Assembly: GCA_028824015.1 (NCBI GenBank)
Contig: JAPPFC010000029.1
Span: 1 to 33,025, forward strand
Source of the DNA: a bacterium
GTDB taxonomy: Bacteria > Actinomycetota > Acidimicrobiia > Spongiisociales > ZC4RG35
Direction of reading: 5' to 3'
DNA length: 33,025 nucleotides
This document shows positions 16,694 through 24,559 of the stretch, piece by piece (position 1 is the first letter of the stretch; every line of letters starts with the position of its first letter). The notes beneath the pieces were generated by a model, which was not told the origin of the DNA, ran no database searches, and worked only from the letters and a program-made list of their open reading frames with translations. The position numbers and the translations under genes were made by a program.

Positions 16694-18118
16694 ATGATCT
16701 TCAACACCCTCGACAGGGTGACAACACCTCTGGAACCGGTTGACCCCCCGACAGTCGGGATGTACGTGTGCGGGCCTACCGTCCAATCTCCTCCTCATGT
16801 GGGGCACGGGCGTTCCGCCGTGGTCTTCGATGTGGTGCGTCGCTATTTGTCATGGAAGGGCTGGGATGTGCGATTCGTGCGAAACGTCACCGACGTGGAC
16901 GACAAGATAATCGCCATTGCCCGCCAGGAGGGAGTACCGGCGGGAGAACACGCCGTCCGGATCGCGGAGGAGTTCGACCGCGGGTATCGGGACCTCGGCG
17001 TGGATGCCCCTGACGTTGAACCCAAGGCAACCGAACACATCCCCGACATGATCGCTCTGATCAATCGGCTCATGGACAAGGACCTCGCCTATGCCCGCGG
17101 AGGAGACGTCTACTTCGTCGTGCGGTCCCTGCCCGGCTACGGGAAACTCTCAGGTCAAGGGCTGGATGACCTCGTGGCGGGCGCCCGGGTGGAGATTTCC
17201 GAACAGAAGGACGATCCCCTGGACTTCGCCCTTTGGAAGGAGGCCAAACCAGGTGAACCATGGTGGGACTCGCCTTGGGGCCCGGGCCGACCCGGATGGC
17301 ACATTGAGTGCTCCGCCATGGCCGCCCGATACCTGGGGGAGACCTTCGACATCCATGGCGGGGGAAACGACTTGATCTTTCCGCACCACGAAAACGAGAT
17401 AGCCCAGTCTGAAGGGGCAACCGGAGCGCCTTTCGCCCGGATCTGGATGCACAATGGCATGCTCAACCTGAGCGGGGAGAAGATGTCAAAGTCCACCGGC
17501 CACCTGGTTGACCTGAACGAGGCAAACCGGCGATTCGGAGGATTGGCGGTCCGGCTGTTTTACCTGCAGGCTCACTACCGCTCTCCCCAAGAGTTCTCCA
17601 ACGAACTTCTGGAGGATGCTCAAACCGCACTGGCTCGTCTTCACCGCCTCCTGGAGAAGACCACCGATGTCGCCCAGCCGCCCCACCGGGAGACGATGGC
17701 CGGCTTCGAAGATGCCATGGACGACGATTTCTCCACTCCTCGGGCGCTTGGCTGGCTGTTCGGAGCGGTGCGGCAGGCCAACCGGGAACTGGAACTCTCC
17801 GGCTCCGGAGGATCCCATGCGGCGGCTGCTTGGGAGATGGCCCGGATTCTGGGATTGGACGATTTCTCAGGCACCTCCCCTCACTCCCGTTCCCAGGGCC
17901 TCGACGAACTCCGGTCTTCGGTGGAAGAGATCGCCGGCCGGGAAAGCGCCGAAACCATCGGAGACACCGCCGAAATCGTGGAAAGCCTGCTTGCAAGACG
18001 ATCCGCGGCCCGTTCGGAGGGCGACTACGCGACAGCCGATCGAATCAGGGACGACCTGGCCGCCGTGGGGATCGTGGTGGAGGATTCCCGAGATGGCACT
18101 CGCTGGCTACGGCGCTAG
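16694..18118 (+). CDS. cysS: Cysteinyl-tRNA synthetase
   Basis: A 474-residue class I aminoacyl-tRNA synthetase that charges tRNA-Cys. Cys26 in MYVCGPTV is the first zinc ligand, followed by the HIGH-type motif HVGH (about 35-38). Further zinc ligands come from WHIECSAMA and HGGGNDLIFPHHENE. The KMSKS loop is present at about 263-267 (GEKMSKSTGHL). A C-terminal DALR-like helical part and tail complete a full-length protein. The frame extends upstream inside ispF, but homology starts at IFNTLDRVTTPLEP. ATG 16694 is chosen, with a TTG one codon earlier as a possible alternative. It lies between ispF and rlmB as in mycobacteria and overlaps rlmB by 26 nt. Confidence 0.95.
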   Translation: MIFNTLDRVTTPLEPVDPPTVGMYVCGPTVQSPPHVGHGRSAVVFDVVRRYLSWKGWDVRFVRNVTDVDDKIIAIARQEGVPAGEHAVRIAEEFDRGYRDLGVDAPDVEPKATEHIPDMIALINRLMDKDLAYARGGDVYFVVRSLPGYGKLSGQGLDDLVAGARVEISEQKDDPLDFALWKEAKPGEPWWDSPWGPGRPGWHIECSAMAARYLGETFDIHGGGNDLIFPHHENEIAQSEGATGAPFARIWMHNGMLNLSGEKMSKSTGHLVDLNEANRRFGGLAVRLFYLQAHYRSPQEFSNELLEDAQTALARLHRLLEKTTDVAQPPHRETMAGFEDAMDDDFSTPRALGWLFGAVRQANRELELSGSGGSHAAAAWEMARILGLDDFSGTSPHSRSQGLDELRSSVEEIAGRESAETIGDTAEIVESLLARRSAARSEGDYATADRIRDDLAAVGIVVEDSRDGTRWLRR

Positions 18119-18839
18119 GGTCGAGGGCATCCCGGCGGTCGGGGCTGCCCTCGAAGCGGGCCGGGTGCGGAAGCTTCGAGTCGAAAACCGCTCCGCCTCC
18201 AGTCCCCGCATGGCCGAACTGCTGGGTTCGGCCCGGGGAAGGGGAGTGGAGGTAGAGATGGTGAGCAGCCTGGAGGGGACGGCGGTCACTGCCTCGCCCC
18301 AGGGAGTGCTGGCCGAATGCCGGCAGCTTCGGTCGGTGACGCTCACACACCTGGCAGCAGAGGAGACGCCCGCCGCTCTGCTGGTGGTCGATCACATCTC
18401 CGATCCCCGCAACCTGGGGGCGATCGCCCGCAATGCGGTGGCGGCGGGAACCCCCCGGCTGGTAATTCCCCGGCGGCGGGGATCGCCCCTGACGCCCACC
18501 GCCTTCAAGGCTTCCGCGGGAGCCTTGGAGAAGACCCGGGTTTGCGTGGTCTCCTCCATAGCAGAGACTCTCAGCCAACTCTCCCGCATGGGCGTCTGGA
18601 CAATCGGTCTGGCCGCCCACGCACCAACGTCTCTCCTGGGGTTGGAGTTGTTGAAGGAGCCCGCCGCACTGGTGGTGGGCGGCGAGCACCAGGGCCTGTC
18701 AAGGCTGGTGGCGCAACGGGTGGACCAACTGGCTTCCATCCCCATGGTGGGAGAGACCGAGAGTCTGAACGCGTCGTTCGCAGCCGGGATGGCGCTCTTC
18801 GAACTGGCTCGGGTCCGGGGTTACCTTCGCAAACCATGA
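18093..18839 (+). CDS. rlmB: TrmH/SpoU family 23S rRNA 2'-O-ribose methyltransferase (RlmB-like)
   Basis: A 248-residue SPOUT methyltransferase; RlmB methylates the 2'-OH of a guanosine in 23S rRNA (G2251 in E. coli numbering). The N-terminal substrate-binding domain (YGARVEGIPAVGAALEAG) is followed by the three SPOUT motifs: DHISDPRNLGAIARNA, ALVVGGEHQGLS and IPMVGETESLNASFAAGMAL. They build the trefoil-knot SAM site. The ATG lies inside the end of cysS, with GGAGG at 18079-18083 and a 9-nt spacer. The exact rRNA target is inferred from the conserved position after cysS, so rlmB versus another TrmH paralogue remains open. tRNA-Thr follows 43 nt downstream. Confidence 0.88.
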   Translation: MALAGYGARVEGIPAVGAALEAGRVRKLRVENRSASSPRMAELLGSARGRGVEVEMVSSLEGTAVTASPQGVLAECRQLRSVTLTHLAAEETPAALLVVDHISDPRNLGAIARNAVAAGTPRLVIPRRRGSPLTPTAFKASAGALEKTRVCVVSSIAETLSQLSRMGVWTIGLAAHAPTSLLGLELLKEPAALVVGGEHQGLSRLVAQRVDQLASIPMVGETESLNASFAAGMALFELARVRGYLRKP

Positions 18840-18882
18840 GCAGGATTCGGCCTCAAAGTGGTACGATCTCGATCTCAACCCC

Positions 18883-18956
18883 GCTGGCGTAGCTCAGACG
18901 GCCAGAGCAGCTGATTTGTAATCAGCAGGTCGTGGGTTCGAGTCCCACCGCCAGCT
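18883..18956 (+). tRNA. tRNA-Thr(TGT)
   Basis: A 74-nt cloverleaf. The acceptor GCTGGCG pairs with CGCCAGC, the D arm is AGCTC...GAGC, and the anticodon stem GCTGA/TCAGC encloses loop TTTGTAA with anticodon TGT. The T arm is GTGGG-TTCGAGT-CCCAC. The discriminator is T, and the next bases are CCC, so the 3' CCA is not encoded and must be added by nucleotidyltransferase. Confidence 0.95.
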
Positions 18957-19100
18957 CCCACGGGCCCGTTTCTAAATGTGCCAACTTAGCCACAGACTGC
19001 GATAACCTACAGTTGGGATGTCGAATCGAGTCTCCCCGTCAAGCGACTTCGTAGAGGTGCTGGAACTGTTAATCGTCGGACCTGAAACAGCAGATCGCCA

Positions 19101-19712
19101 ATGAGGGGCCGGCACGCTGCGGGAGGCTGGTCACCCTTCTGGCGCGACATAATTCTGAGGACCGTCCTGGCCCTGTTGCTGATTGCGATGGTCGTTTTCA
19201 TATGGTGGCTCTTCTCCGAGGACGACCTGTTCACGGAAGCCGTTCCGACAACCTCGGTCCCCGAGACCACCGCCACCTCCGAGGTCATGACCACGGAAAC
19301 CGAGCCCGAGGTGGACGCCACTACCACCACCCGTCCTGCTACCACCACGGCCACGCAAGCTGACACCACCACTTCCACCACTGCGGCGGTCACCACCACC
19401 TCCACCACGACCACCGTCCCTCCCCCTCTCGATCCGGCCCAGTTGGTGGTGAGGGTCCTCAACGCCAACGGCGTCCAGGGCGTGGCCGGGAGGGTGTCCG
19501 GCCGGCTGGAGGAGGCGGGGTATGGGGTAACCGCACCGGACAATCATGCTCAACGCCTGGATGTGTCACGAGTGTGGTACCGGGACGACCTCTCCAGGGA
19601 GGCTGCGCTTGTCAGGGACGAACTCGTCCCCGATGCGCTGGTGGAGGCGATCCCCCTGGAACAGGAAGGGATTGACATCGTGGTAGTGCTGGGACGTTCC
19701 TTCGAGGAGTGA
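19101..19712 (+). CDS. Membrane-anchored LytR C-terminal domain protein
   Basis: A 203-residue protein. A short basic cytoplasmic N-terminus leads into one membrane helix (ILRTVLALLLIAMVVFIWWLF, about residues 16-36). Next comes an acidic and then very Thr-rich linker (about 45-108), probably spanning the cell wall. The last 95 residues form a LytR_C domain (LVVRVLNANGVQGVAGRVSGRL; VSRVWYRDDLSREA; IDIVVVLGRSF). The LytR-CpsA-Psr catalytic domain is absent, so it is a stand-alone LytR_C protein, a common actinobacterial arrangement thought to act at the envelope. The start ATG has no clear Shine-Dalgarno. Its stop overlaps the next gene as GTGA (19709-19712), so the two are coupled. Confidence 0.82.
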   Translation: MRGRHAAGGWSPFWRDIILRTVLALLLIAMVVFIWWLFSEDDLFTEAVPTTSVPETTATSEVMTTETEPEVDATTTTRPATTTATQADTTTSTTAAVTTTSTTTTVPPPLDPAQLVVRVLNANGVQGVAGRVSGRLEEAGYGVTAPDNHAQRLDVSRVWYRDDLSREAALVRDELVPDALVEAIPLEQEGIDIVVVLGRSFEE

Positions 19713-20617
19713 CCCATCCGGAGCACGCCTTGGTACAAAAAAGGGGAGCTTGGGGGCTCATCAGTGCAGTCTTGGCCATCCTCGTGGTGGGGGTGGCGAT
19801 CCGGCTCCTTTCGCCCGCCGTTTTCCTGGACATCGGCGCCCTGTGGCCGATTGGCGCGGCTCTCCTGGCGTTGGGATGGGTGATACGGAGGATCTGGCCG
19901 ACCGCGCCCCTTGCTCTCGCCCCGGTTACACCCCTCGTGGTATTCACCTGGCTGGTGTTCTCTGTCTCCCTTCACTTCACCGACATCGGGTCGCTCCCTT
20001 CACGCAGCGCCGATCTGAGGGGCCCGCCCGTGGAACAGGTGGGATTCTCCACACTTGCAGTCCAGATGAGGGAGGGACGGTTGACGGTCTCGACCGGGAC
20101 CGGCCCCTCCGCCTACCAGGTCGAGATGACCCGACGGGGAGGAGGAGCCGGACTCCCTCTGGCGGTTGAGAGCGCGGGGGACCAGGGGGGAGAGATAACC
20201 ATCATTGATGTCAGGGACCCCCTTCCTTTCGACCTTGACCTTCCGGTGCAGGACAACCCCTGGTTACGTTCCGCCGGTTGGAAAGTGGGTCTGCATCCCG
20301 ATCCGACCTGGAACCTGACGCTGGCGGCCCCCGAGGTATCACTGGATCTTCGCAGTGTTCGGTTAGCGGGCTTGGCAGTGGCCGGCCAGGGCGACATCAA
20401 GGTGGGAACGACGTCGACGCCCACGCAGATAGTCCTGAGCGGTTCCTTCAACATCGAGGTGCCCGCAGGGGTCCCGGTCGAGGTGCTGGGAGCTGCAATC
20501 GTTCCCGAGGAGTGGACGGTCGAAGGTGACACGGCTTGGCTAGGCGATCGTGGCGCCGGGTGGAACATCACAGTCATGGATGAAAGCTCGGCCCAGATAC
20601 TCACCGCCCCGGGCTAG
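19709..20617 (+). CDS. Membrane protein with toast-rack-like extracytoplasmic domain
   Basis: A 302-residue protein starting at GTG inside the previous stop. Three hydrophobic segments near the N-terminus (GLISAVLAILVVGVAIRLL; IGALWPIGAALLALGWVI; LAPVTPLVVFTWLVFSVSL) are followed by about 200 residues rich in beta-strands. The repeated pattern WNLTLAAPEVSLDLRSVRL / GLAVAGQGDIKVGT / IVLSGSFNIEVPAGVPVEVL resembles the LiaF/DUF4097 toast-rack fold found in envelope-stress sensors. The similarity is in pattern only. With the LytR_C gene it makes a two-gene envelope unit. No catalytic residues are recognisable. Confidence 0.65.
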   Translation: MTHPEHALVQKRGAWGLISAVLAILVVGVAIRLLSPAVFLDIGALWPIGAALLALGWVIRRIWPTAPLALAPVTPLVVFTWLVFSVSLHFTDIGSLPSRSADLRGPPVEQVGFSTLAVQMREGRLTVSTGTGPSAYQVEMTRRGGGAGLPLAVESAGDQGGEITIIDVRDPLPFDLDLPVQDNPWLRSAGWKVGLHPDPTWNLTLAAPEVSLDLRSVRLAGLAVAGQGDIKVGTTSTPTQIVLSGSFNIEVPAGVPVEVLGAAIVPEEWTVEGDTAWLGDRGAGWNITVMDESSAQILTAPG

Positions 20618-20648
20618 GGCGGGCGCGGAGCATCCGGTGTCGGGGCGG

Positions 20649-20654
20649 TATAGT
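20649..20654 (+). promoter_or_regulatory. Candidate -10 box for the redoxin gene
   Basis: TATAGT (one mismatch to TATAAT) ends 8 nt before the ATG at 20663. There is no Shine-Dalgarno between them, so a leaderless transcript is likely if the box is used. No -35 of note. Confidence 0.35.
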
Positions 20655-20662
20655 GCCTGCGA

Positions 20663-21334
20663 ATGACCCTACCTGATTTCACCCTTGATGACCAGGCCTG
20701 CCAACCCTGGAAACTCAGCCATCACCTGGACGCGGGGGTGCTTCTGGTGTTCCTCCGCGGCGATTGGTGACCCTACTGCAACGGCCAGTTGGCCAGCCTG
20801 GCGCACCGCCACCAGGAGATCCTGGCGGCAGGGTTCCGCACCGCGGCGATCGACGTCGACTCCCCCTCCCGGCATGCGGCAATGGTGGAGAAGCTGAAAC
20901 TTCCCTTCCCGATGCTCTCGGATCCCGATCGCTCCCTCGCCATTGCTCCCTATGGGCTGGCCGACCACCAGGATCCGCGCCGGGTGGCCCGGCCCGCGCT
21001 GGTGGCGGCGCTGCCCGGAGGACAAGAGGTGTACCGGTTCGTGGCGCGGGACTTTGCCGACCGTCTGTCCGAGGACACTCTGGTGGAGATGCTAGCCTCG
21101 CATGGGCTTCCGCCCACAACCCAGCCGCCGCCTACGCCGGGTCATCCTGAGCCCGGGCCGCGGGCCATGCCTGTCCGGGCCATGGTCCCCTACTTCCGGG
21201 GAGGCCAGTACGTGGCCCTCTCCCTGGGTATGCGTCACCGCCACCTGGGAGAGGAGTTCCGGGATGACGCCGAGGCCTTCATGGCGGAGATGGAGCGTTT
21301 TACTGAAGCCGTCAAGGCCCTGCGGGACCGTTAG
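20663..21334 (+). CDS. Predicted selenocysteine-containing redoxin (U-x-x-C), UGA at 20768-20770
   Basis: A 223-residue thioredoxin-fold redoxin of the AhpC/TSA-like type, if UGA at codon 36 is read as selenocysteine. Translation from ATG 20663 gives MTLPDFTLDDQACQPWKL, then LLVFLRGDW-U-PYCNGQL, and continues without a break for 187 more codons (FRTAAIDVDSP, LPFPMLSDPDRSLAIAPYGL, YRFVARDFADRLSEDTL). Cysteine homologues of this family have W-C-P-Y-C at exactly this place, so UGA stands where the attacking Cys should be. The first 35 codons fit the family too (beta strand before the active site). A hairpin able to act as a bacterial SECIS starts just after the UGA. Conventional gene calling would start at TTG 20789 and lose the active site. 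The alternative is a recent nonsense mutation (TGC to TGA). The function would be thiol or peroxide redox chemistry. Confidence 0.8.
20768..20805 (+). promoter_or_regulatory. Candidate bacterial SECIS hairpin
   Basis: Immediately 3' of the in-frame TGA (20768-20770) the sequence can fold in more than one way. One hairpin is GGCC-AGTT-GGCC (20783-20794), with its loop starting 16 nt after TGA and a G in the first two loop bases. Another is CAAC-GGCCA-GTTG (20779-20791), with loop GGCCA recalling GGUCU of E. coli fdhF but closer to the TGA. A third is GCCAG/CTGGC (20784-20802). Stems are short, so the element is plausible rather than proven. Confidence 0.4.
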
Positions 21335-21400
21335 CGGCGCCCGGGCCGCCTTCCGACCGGCGGGCACTGGCGCCTGCGACAACTAATCTGGAGACCATCT

Positions 21401-22639
21401 ATGGCGACTATTTCCGACGGAACACGCCTGAGCCGGATCGTGCTGACGATCTGGGGAACGATCGGAGCCCTCACTCTCGCGGGGTTTGTGTGGTGGATCG
21501 CCGAAAAGATAAGAATCATCTGGCTGCCGGTGGTATTCGCCACGGGCATCGTCGTGATCCTGAACCCGCTGGTGACCTTCCTCCAGCGCCTCCGGTTACC
21601 CCGCATCCTGGGAGCCACGGTGGCCTATGTGCTTTCGGGGGTGGTGTTGATTGCCCTGGGGTCAGCACTGAGTGTTCCGGTGGTCCAGCAGGCCGAGGAG
21701 TTCGCCGACCGTCTCCCCGAGATCTACGAGGCGGTGTACGAACAGGTTGATTCGATCGCCGACAACCTGGGACTGGCGCTCAGTCTGCCCGAGAGCGCCG
21801 AGCAGATAAGGGACTGGCTCTCGGATAGAGAGAATCTCGGCGCCCTGGGAGGCCTGACCGATGCACTGGGCGACGACCTGGGGAACACCGTGTGGCGACT
21901 GGCGGGTGGAGTGGCGGAAGCCCTGGTGGTGATTCTCCTGGCCCCGGTGCTGGCCTTCTACCTGTTGATCGACCTGCCGCGGCTCCGCGCCCTCCTCCTG
22001 AGCCTCACCCCTCACCGCCACCAGGAGGAGGTCGTCTACCTGCTGGGCGCCGTCACCTCCACCATCAGCCGCTTCGCGCGCGGACAGTTCCTGGTGGCCT
22101 CCATCGTGGCGGTACTGGGGAGTTTCGTGATGTGGATTCTGAATCTTCCCTTCTGGTTGATCGTCGGCGTTCTCTCCGGGGTGTTGAACCTCATCCCCTT
22201 CGCCGGGCCGGTAGCGGGCGCCACCCTGGCTTTTCTCGTGTCGCTGCTGGTCGGCAAGCCCTTCACCGGCCTGATCGCAATCCTGCTGTTCACCGCCATC
22301 CAGCAGTTCGACAACCACGTTGTGACGCCCCTGGTCCAGAGGACCCGGGTGAAGCTTTCGGCCTTCACCATCGTGGTGGCCCTGGTGGTCGGCGCCTCGG
22401 TGGAGGGCTTCCTGGGGGTGTTGATCGCGGTGCCCGTGGTGGGGCTCTTCCGGCTCCTCGCCGGCCACTTGTGGCGTACCCGGGTCCTGGGCGAGGATTG
22501 GCACCAAGCCCGTGAGTCGATCATCACAGAAATCCGACCTCCCGCTCTCTGGGCCCGAAGAAGGCCTCCGGAACCCGCCCCTCCGTCGGACCCGGAGCCC
22601 GAGGGCGAAGACGAGTCCCCACTCAGATCCGATCCATAG
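21401..22639 (+). CDS. AI-2E family (UPF0118/PerM-like) membrane protein
   Basis: A 412-residue polytopic membrane protein of the AI-2E/PerM family. Members are linked to export of small molecules or to Na+/H+ exchange, and the substrate is not predictable. N-terminal helices (IIWLPVVFATGIVVILNPLV; ILGATVAYVLSGVVLIALGS) precede a long soluble segment. The second helix set has the family blocks FWLIVGVLSGVLNLIPFAGPV, QQFDNHVVTPLVQRTRVKLS and FLGVLIAVPVVGLFRLL. A Pro/Glu-rich tail ends the protein. GGAG at 21390-21393 with a 7-nt spacer supports the ATG. Its 3' end overlaps the convergent FAD oxidoreductase by 17 nt. Confidence 0.88.
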   Translation: MATISDGTRLSRIVLTIWGTIGALTLAGFVWWIAEKIRIIWLPVVFATGIVVILNPLVTFLQRLRLPRILGATVAYVLSGVVLIALGSALSVPVVQQAEEFADRLPEIYEAVYEQVDSIADNLGLALSLPESAEQIRDWLSDRENLGALGGLTDALGDDLGNTVWRLAGGVAEALVVILLAPVLAFYLLIDLPRLRALLLSLTPHRHQEEVVYLLGAVTSTISRFARGQFLVASIVAVLGSFVMWILNLPFWLIVGVLSGVLNLIPFAGPVAGATLAFLVSLLVGKPFTGLIAILLFTAIQQFDNHVVTPLVQRTRVKLSAFTIVVALVVGASVEGFLGVLIAVPVVGLFRLLAGHLWRTRVLGEDWHQARESIITEIRPPALWARRRPPEPAPPSDPEPEGEDESPLRSDP

Positions 22640-23798
22640 TCCTCTTAACGAAACGGCGCTCCAGAGAGAATGGGGAGTCGTCAAGCCTGGAGGTCAGTAG
22701 GTCGGCCAGGATGCGTCCGGCCGCGGGGGAGCACATGATCCCGTGACCCGAATAACCCGTGTTGATCCAGAATCCCTCCACCGGGGTCTTTCCGATCAGT
22801 GGCCGGTGATCGGGCGTCAACATGTACTGTCCGGAGTGCACCATCCACCGTAATTCCCCCCGGAGCCAAGCCTCTCCCCAGAAGGGACTGATACGGGCCG
22901 CGGATTCCGGTTGGGAGGGATCGAGCACGCCGAACACCATGTCGGAGTCCGGTGGTACATCCTCGGTGGGCTCCCTCCCCGGGCCCGTAGGAGAAGCATC
23001 CAGAAGATAGGCGCCCGAGTATGCCGGACGCCAGTGGACGCCGGTGTCGTCGTCGATAGTCATGGGCGCATCCGGGGGCACCCGCGCCAGGTCCGGCACC
23101 ACAATCTTGTGGCGCGGCTTGACCACCAGCGGCAATTCCACTCCCACCATCTCCGCCAGCTTCCCCGAGAAGGGTCCGGCCGCGTTCACCACCTGATCGG
23201 CCTCGATGGAACCGTGATCGGTCTCCAGCCGGAATCCCCCGGCAGCGAGCGGTGTTATCGAGGAGACGCGGCATGAGGTATGCAGAGGGGCTTGTGAGGC
23301 CGCAAGCAGTCCCAACGCCAGAGCTCTGGGGTCGACAAATCCGTCGTCCGCTCTGTATCGGGCCTGTACGACGTCACCGCTCAGATAGGGGAACCTGCTC
23401 CGGGCCTCGGCGCCGTCGAGAAGCTCTATGTCGGTCTGACCCCAGGAGTGCTGGAGGGACACCAGCCGCCGCTGGGACTCAGCTCCCTCATCGGAGGTCG
23501 TGGCCCACAGATAGCCGGGCTGGCGTATGGCCAGGGGAGCGGAGTCTTCCCCGGTGACTTCGGTGAAATTGAGGATCAGGTCCACCGACTCCCGTACCAG
23601 TTCCATCTCCTCCCGATTGTCGAATTGCAGGCGGAACGCCCCTGTCGAAGCGGGGGTGGTGAGAGAAGCGGCGGCCGGCCTGGCCTCAAGGACCACCGGG
23701 CGAAGACCGGCCTGAGCAGCCCAGAATGCGGTGGAAGCGCCCACAACTCCCGCGCCCACGATCACCAGTTCCGCTCCGGGGGGAAGGGCTTTGACCAT
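22623..23798 (-). CDS. DAO-family FAD-dependent oxidoreductase (sarcosine/glycine oxidase-like)
   Basis: A 391-residue flavoprotein of the D-amino-acid oxidase family, which oxidises amino or imino groups of small substrates such as sarcosine, glycine or proline derivatives. The N-terminal dinucleotide-binding motif is LVIVGAGVVGASTAFWAA (G15, G17, G20), followed by LEARPAAASLTTPASTGAFR. The middle block VVNAAGPFSGKLAEMVGVELPL and the C-terminal LTPDHRPLIGKTPVEGFWIN plus TGYSGHGIMCSPAAGRILAD are typical of the SoxB-like branch. No covalent-flavin signature could be judged. ATG 23798 is divergent from alaX with a 33-bp gap. The exact substrate is unknown, and no partner subunits are nearby. 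Confidence 0.88.
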   Translation of the reverse strand: MVKALPPGAELVIVGAGVVGASTAFWAAQAGLRPVVLEARPAAASLTTPASTGAFRLQFDNREEMELVRESVDLILNFTEVTGEDSAPLAIRQPGYLWATTSDEGAESQRRLVSLQHSWGQTDIELLDGAEARSRFPYLSGDVVQARYRADDGFVDPRALALGLLAASQAPLHTSCRVSSITPLAAGGFRLETDHGSIEADQVVNAAGPFSGKLAEMVGVELPLVVKPRHKIVVPDLARVPPDAPMTIDDDTGVHWRPAYSGAYLLDASPTGPGREPTEDVPPDSDMVFGVLDPSQPESAARISPFWGEAWLRGELRWMVHSGQYMLTPDHRPLIGKTPVEGFWINTGYSGHGIMCSPAAGRILADLLTSRLDDSPFSLERRFVKRTMDRI

Positions 23799-23817
23799 GA
23801 GGCGAAGGGTACAGGGC

Positions 23818-23823
23818 TAGCCT
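23818..23823 (+). promoter_or_regulatory. Candidate -10 box for leaderless alaX transcript
   Basis: TAGCCT matches TAnnnT and ends 8 nt before the ATG at 23832 in the 33-bp divergent gap. There is no Shine-Dalgarno. A TTGACC lies at 23791-23796, but the 21-bp spacing is too long for a standard promoter. Confidence 0.3.
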
Positions 23824-23831
23824 TTGGCACA

Positions 23832-24551
23832 ATGAGCACGAACACCGAGGAACTGGCGGCGCGCGACTCCTATCTGGCAAGCGCCGAGGGAACTGTGGTC
23901 GAGGTGGTGGACGAAGGATTGATTCTCGACCGCACCCCTTTCTACGTCCGCGGGGGAGGCCAACCCGGCGACACGGGGCTAATCCGCTGGGACGGGGGTG
24001 AAATGGCGGTCACAGACACCTACCGGCGACGGGGAAGGGTGATCCATGTGGTCGCCGAACCCCAGATGCTCGACCCCACAACCCCCATCGAGGCCGCCAT
24101 CGACTGGGAGCGACGTTACACCATCATGCGCACCCACACCGCCCTTCACGCGCTGTCGGGAGTGGTGTGGCGGGACTACGGAGCGAAGGTGACCGGCGGC
24201 GACATGAAAGAGGGGACCGCCAGGATGGACTTTGAGTTGGAGGGAATCTCGAGGGAGTTCGGGCGGGAGGTGGAAAGGCGCCTCAACCAGGAGTTGGTCA
24301 AGGGATATCCCGCCGAGGTGCTGTGGATGGCCCGGGCCGAGGCGTTGGCCGACCCCGACCTGATCCGCACCAAGGTCAACCTCATCCCCGAGTGGGTTGA
24401 GGAGATCAGGGTGATCGACATCGTGGGACTGGACCGCCAGGCTGACGGGGGAACCCATGTCCGCTCCACGCTGGAGGTGGGGCCGGTGAGAGTTACCAAG
24501 ACCGAGAGCAAGGGTCGCGCCAACAAACGCATGCGAATCGCCCTTGCCTAG
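23832..24551 (+). CDS. AlaX-type alanyl-tRNA editing hydrolase
   Basis: A 239-residue free-standing editing domain related to that of alanyl-tRNA synthetase; it removes Ser or Gly mischarged onto tRNA-Ala. PFYVRGGGQPGDTGLI is the conserved N-terminal glycine-rich block. RTHTALHAL supplies the H-x3-H zinc ligands. The second zinc motif, normally C-x3-H in CGGTHV, reads ADGGTHVRSTLEVG, with Asp in place of Cys, a variant I believe occurs in part of the family. The frame is open upstream antisense to the FAD oxidoreductase. ATG 23832 fits the conserved N-terminus and a TAGCCT box. It heads a compact four-gene unit with cvpA, the alkD-like gene and a methyltransferase. Confidence 0.88.
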   Translation: MSTNTEELAARDSYLASAEGTVVEVVDEGLILDRTPFYVRGGGQPGDTGLIRWDGGEMAVTDTYRRRGRVIHVVAEPQMLDPTTPIEAAIDWERRYTIMRTHTALHALSGVVWRDYGAKVTGGDMKEGTARMDFELEGISREFGREVERRLNQELVKGYPAEVLWMARAEALADPDLIRTKVNLIPEWVEEIRVIDIVGLDRQADGGTHVRSTLEVGPVRVTKTESKGRANKRMRIALA

Positions 24552-24559
24552 CCAAACCG

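Noticed and set aside
19320-19430. Repeated ACCACC trinucleotides resembling a microsatellite or array
   Set aside because: They are codons of the Thr-rich linker of the LytR_C protein, and spacing and sequence vary; not a CRISPR or structural repeat.
20789-21334. Redoxin gene starting at TTG 20789
   Set aside because: This start would remove the first strand and the active site. The upstream 42 codons in the same frame fit the family, with only TGA between, so the longer UGA-containing form is preferred.
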